Assembly: GCA_030537495.1 (NCBI GenBank)
Contig: JAUNMH010000006.1
Coordinates: 60,379-124,378, forward strand
Direction of reading: 5' to 3'
DNA length: 64,000 nucleotides
DNA from: Clostridia bacterium
GTDB lineage: Bacteria > Bacillota > Clostridia > Peptostreptococcales > Anaerovoracaceae
Shown here one piece after another: positions 8,101-17,564 of the stretch (position 1 is the stretch's first letter; every line of letters starts with the position of its first letter). The translations under genes and the position numbers were made by a program. The notes under the pieces are model-generated. The model saw only the letters and a list, made by a program, of their open reading frames with translations, was not told the origin of the DNA and did not search any database.

Positions 8101-9447
8101 TTATACCACACCCTGAGCCATCATAGCTTCTGCAACCTTTTCAAAGCCTGCGATGTTAGCGCCCTTAACTAGGTCGTAGCCCAGGCCATATCTTTCTGCA
8201 GCGTCTGCAGCGCTCTTGTGGATGTTAACCATGATGCTTTCTAACTGTTCGTAAACCTGAGCAGGTGAGAATACAGTGTGTCCAGCGTTCTGCCCCATTT
8301 CGATACATGAGCAAGCTACGCCACCAGCGTTAGCTGCCTTAGATGGACCAACGATAACACCGTTTTCCTGAAGGTACTTAATAGCTTCATTAGTTGTAGG
8401 CATGTTTGAACCTTCGCAAAGGAACTTACATCCGTTGGCAACCATAGCTTCAGCGTCAGCCATGTGGATTTCGTTCTGAGTTGCGCAAGGGATGTATAAG
8501 TCAGCCTTAACGCCCCAAGGTTTTTCGCCTGGATAGAATGTAGCGCCTGGGAACTTGTCTGCATAAGGTGCGCAGATGTTCTTACCGGAGCCTCTTAATT
8601 CAAGTAGGTAATCTTCTTTTTCGCCTGGAGTAACTCCATCTGGATCGTAGATGTATCCATCTGGTCCTGAAATAGTGATAACCTTAGCGCCTAACTGGTT
8701 AAGCTTCTGAACTGTACCCCATGTAACGTTACCGAATCCGGAAACTGCTACTGTCTTACCAGCAAGTTCTTCACCGTTAGCTTTCAGCATTTCTCTTGCG
8801 AAGAATACGATACCGTATCCTGTAGCTTCAGTTCTGCCCTTTAAGCCGCCGTATGAAAGACCTTTACCTGTCAAAACGCCCTCGTATCTGTTAGCTAATT
8901 TCTTGTACTGACCGAACATGTAACCGATTTCTCTTGCACCAACACCAAGGTCTCCAGCTGGAACGTCTGTGTTAGGTCCAATGTGTCTGAATAATTCGCT
9001 CATGAAAGCCTGGCAGAAACGCATAACTTCTCCGTCAGATTTTCCATTTGGATCGAAGTCAGCTCCACCCTTACCACCACCGATAGGAAGTCCAGTTAAG
9101 CTGTTCTTGAAAATCTGTTCGAATCCTAAGAATTTAATGATTCCAGGATATACGTTAGGTGCAAATCTTAAACCACCTTTGTAAGGTCCGATAGCGCTGT
9201 TAAATTCGTATCTGTAACCTCTGTTAACCTGTACCTTACCATTGTCATCAACCCAAGGTACTCTGAAGCTGATTCCTCTTTCAGGCTCGATTAATCTTTC
9301 AATCAGGCCAGCCTCAACATATTCAGGATGTGCTTCTAGCACTGGTTCGATTGATGTAAGTACTTCTTCAACTGTCTGAAGGAACTCAGGTTCACCGGGG
9401 TTCTTTTTTTCAGCAATAGCAATATACTGCTCTACTAATTTGCCCAT
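8101..9447 (-). CDS. gdhA: NADP-type glutamate dehydrogenase
   Basis: Cytosolic enzyme interconverting 2-oxoglutarate plus ammonium and glutamate. Length 448 aa is typical of the hexameric GdhA class. Visible: substrate-site segment GPYKGGLRF (about 88-96), catalytic-lysine motif PIGGGKGGADFDP (Lys near 126), and Rossmann motif SGFGNV (236-241). The C-terminal AANAGGVACS signature is present. Start ATG has GAGGAG upstream on the minus strand. It is monocistronic, with its own promoter (9505-9533) and a strong terminator (7983-8012). No frameshift or odd residue seen. Confidence 0.97.
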   Translation of the reverse strand: MGKLVEQYIAIAEKKNPGEPEFLQTVEEVLTSIEPVLEAHPEYVEAGLIERLIEPERGISFRVPWVDDNGKVQVNRGYRYEFNSAIGPYKGGLRFAPNVYPGIIKFLGFEQIFKNSLTGLPIGGGKGGADFDPNGKSDGEVMRFCQAFMSELFRHIGPNTDVPAGDLGVGAREIGYMFGQYKKLANRYEGVLTGKGLSYGGLKGRTEATGYGIVFFAREMLKANGEELAGKTVAVSGFGNVTWGTVQKLNQLGAKVITISGPDGYIYDPDGVTPGEKEDYLLELRGSGKNICAPYADKFPGATFYPGEKPWGVKADLYIPCATQNEIHMADAEAMVANGCKFLCEGSNMPTTNEAIKYLQENGVIVGPSKAANAGGVACSCIEMGQNAGHTVFSPAQVYEQLESIMVNIHKSAADAAERYGLGYDLVKGANIAGFEKVAEAMMAQGVV

Positions 9448-9504
9448 TTTCTTTTACTCTCCTCTTATTAAAAAAATAATCACCGTAAGTAATACGTTAA
9501 GTTC

Positions 9505-9533
9505 AATATAACACTTTGTTAATTTCTCGTCAA
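9505..9533 (-). promoter_or_regulatory. gdhA promoter
   Basis: On the minus strand TTGACG (9533-9528), 17-base spacer, TATATT (9510-9505): a good sigma-A-type promoter 58 bases upstream of the gdhA start codon. Confidence 0.75.
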
Positions 9534-9602
9534 GGGGGATAGGAGATATATTATTTGAAGGAAAAGAAGCCTAAAAAACGAAGAATATTAAGGGGAATTA
9601 AG

Positions 9603-9631
9603 TTGAAAAATAAGGCTATCTGCGATATAAT
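9603..9631 (+). promoter_or_regulatory. mgtE promoter
   Basis: TTGAAA (9603-9608), 17-base spacer, perfect TATAAT (9626-9631), 38 bases before the mgtE start. No room for a long M-box type leader between them. Confidence 0.75.
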
Positions 9632-9669
9632 TGAGTGTCGAAAACTTTTAAGGGAAGGGGGACTCTGAA

Positions 9670-11067
9670 ATGGACAACATACCAATGGATTCAGAAGAAT
9701 TAATGGAAGAATCCCTAGACAAAATCTACGAATGGCTTGACGAGAAGAAGTACTTCCAGGCACGTGATGAACTGCTGAAGTTCAATTCAGTTGATATTGC
9801 TGAGATGCTGGAAGAAATCTGCGAAGAAAAAGATATCGATATGACAATTATTTTGTTCAGACTTCTTCACAAAGACATTTCGGTAGAAGTATTTGCCGAG
9901 CTGTCGTCAGATACACAGGTAAATATCATTAACGCCATTACAGATAAGGAACTTGACTACATTGTAAGCGAACTTGACTTCGACGATAAGATTGACGTAT
10001 TGGAAGAACTCCCCGCCAATATTGTAAGCCAAATCCTTGAAAACACTCCTAAGAATGAGCGAAAATTAATTAACACATTCTTAAACTACCCAGACACATG
10101 TGCAGGAAGTCTGATGACACCTGATTACATAAGTCTAAATAAAAACTGGACTGTTCAGCGCGCCCTTGAACACATTAAAGAAGAAGGAATGGACGCAGAA
10201 ACAGTTTATACATGTTACGTTAAGGACTCAGGTCGAAAACTTATCGGTATCGTTTCACTGAGTACCCTTGTAATTTCTGACAACGACACAAAAATTAAAG
10301 ACATCATGGTAACCGATTACGTCTTTGAAAACGTTTACGATGACCAGGAAGATGTCTCTGAAGACTTTAAAAAATACGGTTTCCTGGCTATGCCGGTTGT
10401 AGATAATGAGCACCGACTTGTAGGTATCATCACAGTCGACGACATCCTGGATGTCATGGAAGAAGAGGCCACAGAGGATATCGAAAGAATGAACGGTGTC
10501 ATCGACTGGGAAAACTCTGACAAAGGTTACTTGGATATGTCCGTTTGGCAGCATGCCATTAACCGTTTACCATGGCTACTTATTCTAATGATAGCATACA
10601 TTTTTACAGGAATGATTATTACTAGCTTCGAAGGCAGATTGTCACAAATTATCTGCCTGGTTGCTTACATGCCAATGCTTATGGGAACTGGCGGAAACAC
10701 AGGCTCGCAGGCGGCAACACTGATTATTCGTGGTCTGGCAACCAACGAAGTGGATACATCCGACGTTTTGAAAGTTTTGTGGAAGGAATTCCGCATAGGA
10801 ATTTTAGTCGGCAGTGTGCTGAGCGTAGTCAACTTCGGAAGAGTCTGTCTTCTGGACGGAAACAGCCCTGCAATTGCACTGACCGTGTGTACTGCAATGC
10901 TTTTAATTGTAGTCTTCGCCAAGATTCTAGGCAGCATGGTTCCATTAATTGTAAAGAAAATGAATCTGGACCCTGCCTTAATTGCCAACCCGGCGATTTC
11001 ATCGGTTTCGGACATGGTTGCATTGACCATTTATTTCGCCATGGCGTCAGTGTTCTTACATCTGTAG
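9670..11067 (+). CDS. mgtE: Magnesium transporter MgtE
   Basis: Mg2+ channel/transporter in the cytoplasmic membrane. Order of domains: MgtE N domain (about 1-130), a pair of CBS domains (about 135-260) that sense cytosolic Mg2+, a plug helix, then about five membrane segments (from about 295). Pore-region motifs GTGGNTGSQAATLIIRGLA and DPALIANPAISSVSD are present, the latter carrying the Asp residues known to line the Mg2+ path. Length 465 aa is normal. Ribosome binding site GGAAGGGGG precedes ATG 9670. nnrD follows after 12 bases, so the two are probably cotranscribed. Confidence 0.95.
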   Translation: MDNIPMDSEELMEESLDKIYEWLDEKKYFQARDELLKFNSVDIAEMLEEICEEKDIDMTIILFRLLHKDISVEVFAELSSDTQVNIINAITDKELDYIVSELDFDDKIDVLEELPANIVSQILENTPKNERKLINTFLNYPDTCAGSLMTPDYISLNKNWTVQRALEHIKEEGMDAETVYTCYVKDSGRKLIGIVSLSTLVISDNDTKIKDIMVTDYVFENVYDDQEDVSEDFKKYGFLAMPVVDNEHRLVGIITVDDILDVMEEEATEDIERMNGVIDWENSDKGYLDMSVWQHAINRLPWLLILMIAYIFTGMIITSFEGRLSQIICLVAYMPMLMGTGGNTGSQAATLIIRGLATNEVDTSDVLKVLWKEFRIGILVGSVLSVVNFGRVCLLDGNSPAIALTVCTAMLLIVVFAKILGSMVPLIVKKMNLDPALIANPAISSVSDMVALTIYFAMASVFLHL

Positions 11068-11079
11068 GAGGTTCGCACA

Positions 11080-11949
11080 ATGAATATCGTTGGTACAACT
11101 GATCAAAACTTCCTAAGCCAGCTTATTAAAAAGCGCCCAAGGAACCTGCACAAAGGTGATTGCGGCAAAGTTCTTGCAATCTGCGGCTCTGAAGGAATGG
11201 CAGGTGCTGCTGTTTTTACATCAAAGGCAGCTATGCGATGTGGAAGTGGTTTGGTAAAACTGGTTACGCCTGAGGTGAATTTTCCCGTAATCCAGATTTC
11301 TGTGCCTGAGGTTATCTGCACGAAATGGGATGACGTGAAGGACAATCTAGCCCAGTTTGATTCTGTGGCAATTGGCTCGGGGATGGGCAAGGGTGAGAGA
11401 ACCAGAAAGCTTCTTGAGGAAGTGCTTGAAAAATATGATGGAACTATTATCATAGATGCGGATGGACTGAACACGATGGCGGGAAATCCTGATCTGTGGG
11501 TTTTAGTACAGGAGAGAACTGCTAAGGGAAAGGCAGTTGTTATGACACCGCATACCGTTGAGGCGGGAAGACTTTTGGCGGCGGAGCTTTTGAACCGCGG
11601 GCCGACGGAGTTTTCCAAGAAGGAGCTGGCGGAGATGCTGGTGGACAAGTTTGGCTGCGTGGCTGTAATCAAAGGGGAAAATACTTTGGTTGCCGTGTCT
11701 AGGGAAGAGGCTTTCGTTAACACGACGGGAAACCCTGGGATGGCGACTGGAGGGTCCGGAGATGTTCTGACCGGGATCATTGCGTCCCTTGCAGGGCAGG
11801 GGCTAAAGGCCGGAGATGCGGCCAGGGCCGGTGTTTTTCTGCACGGGATGAGTGGAGATTTGGCGGCAGAAAGCCTAGGTGAGTACGGGCTTATTGCCGG
11901 AGATATTGTTGATAACCTGCCTTTGGCGCTGAAGAAGATTGTCGGCTAG
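11080..11949 (+). CDS. nnrD: ADP-dependent NAD(P)H-hydrate dehydratase
   Basis: Repairs damaged hydrated NADH/NADPH (NAD(P)HX) using ADP. Ribokinase-like fold; visible motifs are AICGSEGMAGAAVF near the N terminus and the nucleotide-binding NPGMATGGSGDVLTGIIASL near residues 218-236, the family signature. Only the dehydratase part is present: the NnrE epimerase domain that is often fused N-terminally is absent and not found elsewhere in the window. TAGGAGG overlaps the mgtE stop and serves ATG 11080. Confidence 0.9.
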   Translation: MNIVGTTDQNFLSQLIKKRPRNLHKGDCGKVLAICGSEGMAGAAVFTSKAAMRCGSGLVKLVTPEVNFPVIQISVPEVICTKWDDVKDNLAQFDSVAIGSGMGKGERTRKLLEEVLEKYDGTIIIDADGLNTMAGNPDLWVLVQERTAKGKAVVMTPHTVEAGRLLAAELLNRGPTEFSKKELAEMLVDKFGCVAVIKGENTLVAVSREEAFVNTTGNPGMATGGSGDVLTGIIASLAGQGLKAGDAARAGVFLHGMSGDLAAESLGEYGLIAGDIVDNLPLALKKIVG

Positions 11950-12045
11950 GCTCTTTGCGGAAGGAACTTGGAAGTCCTGCGAGGGGACTGGCGGTAGCCG
12001 AAGTGGGTTTTGATATAGTGTTTGTAGTGAATATGGAGGACAATA

Positions 12046-12864
12046 ATGGAAACTAAACAGTATGAAGATCTGGCCAGAAAGGTCAGAACGGACATTATTC
12101 GTATGGTGCATAGTGCTGGATCCGGACATCCGGGTGGTTCGCTTTCAGCAGCGGAAATTGTTACAGCCCTTTACTTTAAGGAAATGAATATTGATCCGGA
12201 AAATCCTAAGATGGAAAACCGTGACAAGTTCGTACTTTCTAAGGGTCACGCTGCGCCCGTGCAGTATGCAGTTCTGGCTGAAAGAGGCTACTTCCCTGTA
12301 GAGGATACACTTACTCTTCGTAAGCTTGGAAGCAAATTCCAGGGACACCCTAATATGCATAAGGTACCGGGAATCGAAATGTCCACAGGTTCACTGGGAC
12401 AGGGAATCTCAGTATGTGTAGGTATGGCAATTGCCAATAAAATGGATAAAAACCCAGGCAGAATTTACACTCTTCTTGGTGACGGCGAACTTCAGGAAGG
12501 TCTTGTTTGGGAAGCTGCTATGGCTGCAGGTCACTATGGACTTGACAACCTAGTTGCAATTATTGACAATAACGGTCTTCAGATCGACGGTAAAAACGAT
12601 GACGTTATGACTGTTAGACCTATTGATGAAAAGTTCAAGGCATTTGGATGGAACGTTGTGGAAATCGATGGTCACAACTTCGAAGAAATCTTTGATGCTT
12701 TTGATCAGGCTAGAGCATGCAAGGGTAAGCCAACTGCAATTCTTGCCCACACTCATAAGGGCAGAGGCGTTTCTTTCATGGAAGACAACGCCGGATGGCA
12801 CGGCAAAGCTCCTTCAGATGAGCAGACTGAACAGGCATTAGAGGAACTTGGAGGTGAGTTATAA
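12046..12864 (+). CDS. Transketolase, N-terminal (TPP-binding) subunit
   Basis: First half of a two-polypeptide transketolase, which moves two-carbon units between sugar phosphates in the pentose phosphate pathway. Visible: [16 protein letters not shown] (about 22-38) and the thiamin-diphosphate motif GDGELQEG...IIDNNG (about 145-178). The usual single-chain enzyme is about 660 aa; here the chain is split at the junction between the pyrophosphate and pyrimidine domains, common in Clostridia and archaea. TGGAGG precedes the ATG. The stop overlaps the start of the second subunit by one base (TAATG), so the two are translationally coupled. Confidence 0.95.
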   Translation: METKQYEDLARKVRTDIIRMVHSAGSGHPGGSLSAAEIVTALYFKEMNIDPENPKMENRDKFVLSKGHAAPVQYAVLAERGYFPVEDTLTLRKLGSKFQGHPNMHKVPGIEMSTGSLGQGISVCVGMAIANKMDKNPGRIYTLLGDGELQEGLVWEAAMAAGHYGLDNLVAIIDNNGLQIDGKNDDVMTVRPIDEKFKAFGWNVVEIDGHNFEEIFDAFDQARACKGKPTAILAHTHKGRGVSFMEDNAGWHGKAPSDEQTEQALEELGGEL

Positions 12865-13790
12865 TGGCAGATAAGATTGCAACAAGAGCAGCTTACGGTG
12901 AAACTTTAGTTGAAGTCGGAGCTGAAAACCCAAATTTAGTGGTTATGGACGCTGACCTTTCAGGGTCAACAATGACAAAGAAATTCGGACAGACTTATCC
13001 GGACAGATTCTTCAATATGGGAATCGCTGAACAAAACCTATATGCAGTAGCTGCTGGTATTGCTCTTTCTGGCAAAACCGTTTGCGCTTCTACTTTCGCA
13101 ATGTTTGCTGCAGGCAGAGCTTTTGAAATTATTAGAAATTCAATTGGATATACAGGTGCAAATGTAAAGATTTGTGCTACTCACGCAGGTATCACTGTAG
13201 GTGAAGATGGTGCCAGCCACCAGACTTTTGAAGATATTGCTCTTATGAGAACTATCCCAGGCATGACTGTTGTTAACCCTTGTGATGGTGTAAGTGCAAA
13301 GAAACTTCTTAAGAAGGTTATTGACTTTGAAGGTCCTGCATATGTAAGACTTGGCAGAGCTGCTGTTCCTGTTTTCTACGGTGAAGATGCTGAGTTCACT
13401 ATCGGTAAGGCTAATGTTCTTAGAGAAGGCGGTGACGTAGCTATCATCGCAACAGGTATCATGGTTGCCGAAGCTATGGAAGCTGCTGAAACTCTTGCAG
13501 CTGACGGCATCGAGGCTAGAGTTATAGACATGCATACTATTAAGCCTCTTGATGAAGAAATCATCGTGAAGGCTTCTAATGAAATCGGCAAAATCGTTAC
13601 TGCTGAAGAACACTCTGTAATCGGCGGCCTAGGTGGCGCTGTTGCTGAAGTTCTTTGCCAGAAGGCTCCTTGCAAGGTTGCAATGGTTGGACAGAAGGAC
13701 ACTTTCGGTGAATCCGGAAAGCCAGATCAGCTTAAGGAAAAATACGGCATGACAGCCGCAGATATCGTAAAGGCAGTTAAGAGCCTGTAA
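12864..13790 (+). CDS. Transketolase, C-terminal (pyrimidine-binding) subunit
   Basis: Second half of the split transketolase (308 aa). Shows the pyrimidine-domain features MDADLSGSTMTKKFG, the conserved glutamate segment FFNMGIAEQNL (about 50-60) that activates thiamin diphosphate, and a transketolase C-terminal domain (VIDMHTIKPLDEE, about 214-226). Start overlaps the previous stop. Followed by a clear terminator at 13929. No active-site residue appears missing. Confidence 0.95.
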   Translation: MADKIATRAAYGETLVEVGAENPNLVVMDADLSGSTMTKKFGQTYPDRFFNMGIAEQNLYAVAAGIALSGKTVCASTFAMFAAGRAFEIIRNSIGYTGANVKICATHAGITVGEDGASHQTFEDIALMRTIPGMTVVNPCDGVSAKKLLKKVIDFEGPAYVRLGRAAVPVFYGEDAEFTIGKANVLREGGDVAIIATGIMVAEAMEAAETLAADGIEARVIDMHTIKPLDEEIIVKASNEIGKIVTAEEHSVIGGLGGAVAEVLCQKAPCKVAMVGQKDTFGESGKPDQLKEKYGMTAADIVKAVKSL

Positions 13791-13928
13791 GGCGCGCTGG
13801 CGGCCGGCGGATGGCGGGCTCGAGTCGGGGTTGAACCGTAGGGCGCGGAGTGCGGCGGACCGCAGGATGGTCTTTGGACTCATGCTTTATGTCGTAATTC
13901 GCTAAATTGCCTATGATTTTATCAATAA

Positions 13929-13962
13929 ATGGCGTCAGCTCAAGTGCTGGCGCTATTTTTTC
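13929..13962 (+). terminator. Terminator after the transketolase genes
   Basis: Stem 13929-13939 (ATGGCGTCAGC) with 13946-13956 (GCTGGCGCTAT), 11 pairs including two G-T wobbles, six-base loop, then TTTTTT. Confidence 0.85.
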
Positions 13963-14548
13963 TTCAGGACAATATTTTTTAGTGCTAGGTGCTACTTTTG
14001 CTCAACACCTGAAAAATGAAGCCTCCAAATTAGCAATGGCTTACACTGACCATTGATGGAAATAGAAAAATTTATTTATAAACCTAATATTTCTAAGAGT
14101 CTTGTCTCGGCAAGGAAGTGCTGAGCATCTCATGAAATAGGCAGAAAGCCGGCACCCATCTGCCGGATAACGCATGAAATCGAGGGAGGTACGGCAGATT
14201 GCTGCCGAGCGAAGGACGAATCTAATAGAACTCGGCAGATCGCACCTCAGCGGGCCGGGCACCTCAGCGTAGCTGGGTGGCGCACTGCATGTCCACCAAT
14301 GCTTCGACGAGCTGCACCTCTAGGAAGTGCCCACCATGACATAAAAATGGCACTCAATCTACACGAAAACCACAAGTAGAAATGTGGTGTTTTTTCTTTA
14401 ATTCTAATGGGATTTGTAGTATAATTAACGATGTATGAGAGCATATTTGGATGCTATTGTGCAACGAAAGCATACATTAACGAAGGCGTTAATGTCATTA
14501 ATGCAGTTAATAGAAACTAATAGAAAATAATAGGCAAAGGGGCGCCAT
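13963..14548. other. Non-coding spacer before ftsE
   Basis: About 590 bases without a supportable gene. Recurring short G+C-rich words (CGGCAGAT at three places in direct or related form, CACCTCAGCG twice, GGAAGTGC twice between 14113 and 14330) suggest decayed repeats. A weak hairpin with a T-run is at 14369-14395, and a TATAAT-like box (14419-14424) could belong to an ftsE promoter, but I see no good -35 at the right distance. Confidence 0.5.
14369..14396 (+). terminator. Weak hairpin followed by T-run
   Basis: ACCACA (14369-14374) / TGTGGT (14383-14388), 8-base loop, then GTTTTTTC. Stem of only six pairs; may be a minor terminator upstream of ftsE. Confidence 0.45.
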
Positions 14549-15568
14549 ATGATTATATTTGATAATGTAACAAAGATTTATGATGGCAACATTGGTCTGG
14601 AAAATGCAAGCATAAGAATTAACAAGGGTGACTTTGTATTCCTTGTTGGACCAAGTGGTGCCGGTAAATCCACTTTTATAAAACTGATACTAAAGGAAAT
14701 AAATGCGGACTCGGGAAGCATTAAGGTTAATGGTAAGGAAGTTACCAAGCTTAGCAATCGAGAAGTTCCGCAGCTTAGAAGAAGAATCGGTATAGTTTGG
14801 CAGGATTTCAGACTTTTACCGAACAAAACTGTATTTGAGAACGTTGCGTTTGCAATGGAAATTCTCCACAAGCCAAAGAGAATGATAAGAAAGAAAGTTC
14901 CACAGGTTTTGAGCCTTGTGGGGATTTTGGATCAGGCGGACAAGTATCCTAATGAGCTTTCCGCAGGTGAGCAGCAGAGAGTTGCTATTGCAAGAGCAAT
15001 TGTTAACAAGCCGACTGTTTTGATTGCCGACGAGCCGACAGGAAACCTTGACCCTGACACAGCGGCAGAAATCATGGATTTGCTTGAGCAGATTAACCTA
15101 TCGGGAACTACGATTTTGATGGTAACACATGCCAAGGATATTGTTGACCGCATGCAGAAGCGTGTAGTTGCAATCGATTCGGGCCATATCGTCAGAGACG
15201 AGTTCGGGCAGTATGGGTACATTGGAGACGAGGATTACAACGAATCGGCAATTGACGATGCGGATGATGCGGAAGATTCCGAGGGGGTAGACGAGGAAGT
15301 TGCAGAGTTCGATGTTGATTCAGGCAAGTGCGAAGACGCAGATGATGCAGGCAATGCCGAAAACAAAGGTGACGCAGGTGAAAGCGATGCAGATGCGGAC
15401 AATGCTGGCGCAAACGAAAGCGATAGCGAAGCAGCGGATGGCGCAGAGGCTGAGGCTACAGATGAATTAGATGATGAGCTTAAAAAAATGGCTAGTCTGC
15501 GTGCAGAGCTGGAAGGCGTTAGCCTAGAAAACAATAGTGAGGAGGTGCCTGAGGATGAGAACAATTAG
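14549..15568 (+). CDS. ftsE: Cell-division ATP-binding protein FtsE with long acidic C-terminal tail
   Basis: ATPase of the FtsEX complex that activates peptidoglycan hydrolases at the division site. Visible: Walker A GPSGAGKST (34-42), ABC signature LSAGEQQRVAIARAI (about 136-150) and Walker B VLIADEPTGNLD. A normal FtsE is about 225-230 aa; this one is 339 aa. The extra 110 or so residues after about 226 are Asp/Glu/Ala-rich (about 46 acidic residues), with a short helix-like KKMASLRAELEG near the end. The tail is in frame and ends 14 bases inside ftsX, whose ribosome binding site it encodes. AAAGGGG precedes ATG 14549. Confidence 0.93.
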   Translation: MIIFDNVTKIYDGNIGLENASIRINKGDFVFLVGPSGAGKSTFIKLILKEINADSGSIKVNGKEVTKLSNREVPQLRRRIGIVWQDFRLLPNKTVFENVAFAMEILHKPKRMIRKKVPQVLSLVGILDQADKYPNELSAGEQQRVAIARAIVNKPTVLIADEPTGNLDPDTAAEIMDLLEQINLSGTTILMVTHAKDIVDRMQKRVVAIDSGHIVRDEFGQYGYIGDEDYNESAIDDADDAEDSEGVDEEVAEFDVDSGKCEDADDAGNAENKGDAGESDADADNAGANESDSEAADGAEAEATDELDDELKKMASLRAELEGVSLENNSEEVPEDENN

Positions 15569-16445
15569 TTATAATATCCGGCAGGCATTCCGCCAGCTGG
15601 GAAGAAACAAAGGAATGGGATTTGCATCAATTTGTGCTATTACGGCTATGATGCTAATTCTGGGACTGTTCTTTGTAATAACAGTGAATGTTAACCTTTT
15701 TTCAGAAATGGTTAAATCAGACTTTGAACAAGTAGAAATATTTATGGAAGATTCGGCATCAGATGCACAGGTTCAGCAGGTTATGGATCAGCTGATGAAA
15801 CAAAAGGATGTAGAAGATGTTGCGTATAGAAGCAAAGAAGATGCTTTAAAAATAATGAAAGAAAGATGGGGAGAAAGCGGATATCTGTTAGATTCCCTGA
15901 ACAAGAATCCACTGCCAAGCTCAGTAATTGTAACAGTGAAGAATTTGGAAAGTGCGAACAAAATTACCAAATATGCTAAAGACCTTGATGGGGTTGAGGG
16001 GGTAAAATATTATAAGGAAACTGTAGAGAAGCTGACAAAAGTAACGGACTTCCTGCAGCTGACGGCTTTGATAATTATGGCATTCCTTGTAGTTGTATCA
16101 GTGATAGTAGTGTCGAATACCATAAAGTTGACGGTATTTGCCAGAGCCAAGGAGATTTCCATAATGAGCTACATTGGCGCGACCAACTGGTTCATTAGAG
16201 GACCGTTCCTTGTGGAGGGAATTATAATCGGCGTGATTTCATCACTTGTGGCTGTTTTGATAACATTCCTTGCATACTCCAAGGTCGTTGATATTATTGG
16301 GCTACAGGTTATGACGATTATCTCGTCGCCGCTAGTACCGGCGTCATATTTGGCGTCAAATCTGGTGTGCATCTTCATGGCGATTGGAGTTAGCATCGGA
16401 GCTTGCGGAAGTATTATTTCAATGAGAAAATTCCTGAGAACATAA
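15555..16445 (+). CDS. ftsX: Cell-division membrane protein FtsX
   Basis: Membrane partner of FtsE; transmits ATP-driven movement to an extracellular hydrolase. An N-terminal membrane segment (about 20-45), a large extracellular loop (about 50-160) and three C-terminal membrane segments with the FtsX/MacB motif (FARAKEISIMSYIGAT) are visible; 296 aa, normal. The open frame begins at GTG 15537, but ATG 15555 lies 9 bases after GAGGAGG (15539-15545) and starts the protein as MRTISYNIRQAF, as expected. Overlaps ftsE by 14 bases. Confidence 0.93.
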   Translation: MRTISYNIRQAFRQLGRNKGMGFASICAITAMMLILGLFFVITVNVNLFSEMVKSDFEQVEIFMEDSASDAQVQQVMDQLMKQKDVEDVAYRSKEDALKIMKERWGESGYLLDSLNKNPLPSSVIVTVKNLESANKITKYAKDLDGVEGVKYYKETVEKLTKVTDFLQLTALIIMAFLVVVSVIVVSNTIKLTVFARAKEISIMSYIGATNWFIRGPFLVEGIIIGVISSLVAVLITFLAYSKVVDIIGLQVMTIISSPLVPASYLASNLVCIFMAIGVSIGACGSIISMRKFLRT

Positions 16446-16467
16446 TTGTATGGGGAAAGGAGAAATC

Positions 16468-17541
16468 ATGGGATTCAAAGAGAAAACAAAGAGCTTAAAA
16501 AGGAAGTCAACAGTAATTGTGCTTTCTGCATGTATGATCTTTACGTTTTGTAGTGCTGGATTAGTTTACGGTGCAACAGTTTCAGAGAAAAAGCAGGAGC
16601 TGGAAGATGTAAAAAATAAGCAGGCTGAGGCAGAAGCTAGCATGGAAAAGCTGGTTTCACAGATTGAAGAAGAGCAGGCGGCAGTCGACAAGATTCAGGC
16701 TAGCATTAACTCTAAGCTAGAGGAAATCAAGGTGGCGACTGCATCTATTCAGAAAACTGAAAAGGAAATTGCAGTAACAGAAGAAAACCTTAATAAGAGA
16801 CTTAGGGTTATGTATAAGAATGGGTCCGTTGGATTTCTGGATGTTTTGTTCGGGTCCAACAGTCTGTCGGAATTTTTGTCCAACGTTGAGATGATTCAGC
16901 GAATTTACAAAAACGACCAGGATACAATAACTACTCTTCAGAAGCAACAGGAAGAACTGGAGCAGAAGAGAAAGGTCCTGAAAGTTGAACAGGAAGAGCT
17001 GAAGGAAGAAAAGGCTAAGGCACAAGAAAAGAAGGATGCTTTGAGCGAGAAACAGCAGTCGTTGCAGGCAAAGCTGGATGCTTTGAACGCTGAGGCACAG
17101 CAGCTGAGCAGCGTAATCAAAAATCTGCAGAGCTCTCATAAGAAGTATCACGGTACAGGTAGATTTTGCTGGCCGACAAATTCAAGATTGATTACGTCTG
17201 AATTCGGCGGAAGAATTCATCCGCTGACAGGTATTTACACAGGACATACAGGAATTGACATTGGAGCAAGCATGGGCGACCCGGTTTATGCGGCAGACGA
17301 CGGAACTGTAATCCTTGCTGAGTGGTACGGCGGATATGGTAATGCCGTAATTATCGACCACGGAAGCGGAATCACAACATTGTATGGACATAACAGCGCC
17401 CTGAGCGTAAGCGCAGGACAGACCGTAAAGAAGGGGCAGGTAATCGCCAGCGTTGGTTCAACAGGCTGGTCAACAGGTCCGCACGTTCATTTTGAAGTTA
17501 GAATTAACGGCGAATACGTTAACCCAATGGGATACCTATAA
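16468..17541 (+). CDS. Secreted coiled-coil M23 (LytM) peptidase, EnvC/FtsEX-effector type
   Basis: Probable peptidoglycan endopeptidase controlled by FtsEX. Layout: N-terminal signal segment (about 14-36), long coiled coil (about 37-220) rich in Glu/Lys/Gln, then an M23 domain (about 231-357). Zn-binding motifs are intact: HTGID (His 260, Asp 264) and GPHVHFE (His 339 and 341). Unlike E. coli EnvC, which is a catalytically dead activator, this protein could be an active hydrolase. The start was moved from ATG 16450 to ATG 16468, which follows AAAGGAG (16456-16462). Located 22 bases after ftsX, in the classical ftsE-ftsX-effector order. Confidence 0.9.
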   Translation: MGFKEKTKSLKRKSTVIVLSACMIFTFCSAGLVYGATVSEKKQELEDVKNKQAEAEASMEKLVSQIEEEQAAVDKIQASINSKLEEIKVATASIQKTEKEIAVTEENLNKRLRVMYKNGSVGFLDVLFGSNSLSEFLSNVEMIQRIYKNDQDTITTLQKQQEELEQKRKVLKVEQEELKEEKAKAQEKKDALSEKQQSLQAKLDALNAEAQQLSSVIKNLQSSHKKYHGTGRFCWPTNSRLITSEFGGRIHPLTGIYTGHTGIDIGASMGDPVYAADDGTVILAEWYGGYGNAVIIDHGSGITTLYGHNSALSVSAGQTVKKGQVIASVGSTGWSTGPHVHFEVRINGEYVNPMGYL

Positions 17542-17564
17542 GGTACCTATAAAGAAAGAGGCAA

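Noticed and set aside
11103..11780. 225-codon open frame on the minus strand
   Set aside because: Exact antisense shadow of nnrD; no ribosome binding site.
13791..13880. GGTTGAACC-containing G+C-rich stretch considered as a tRNA fragment
   Set aside because: No acceptor, D-arm or anticodon stem can be formed around it.
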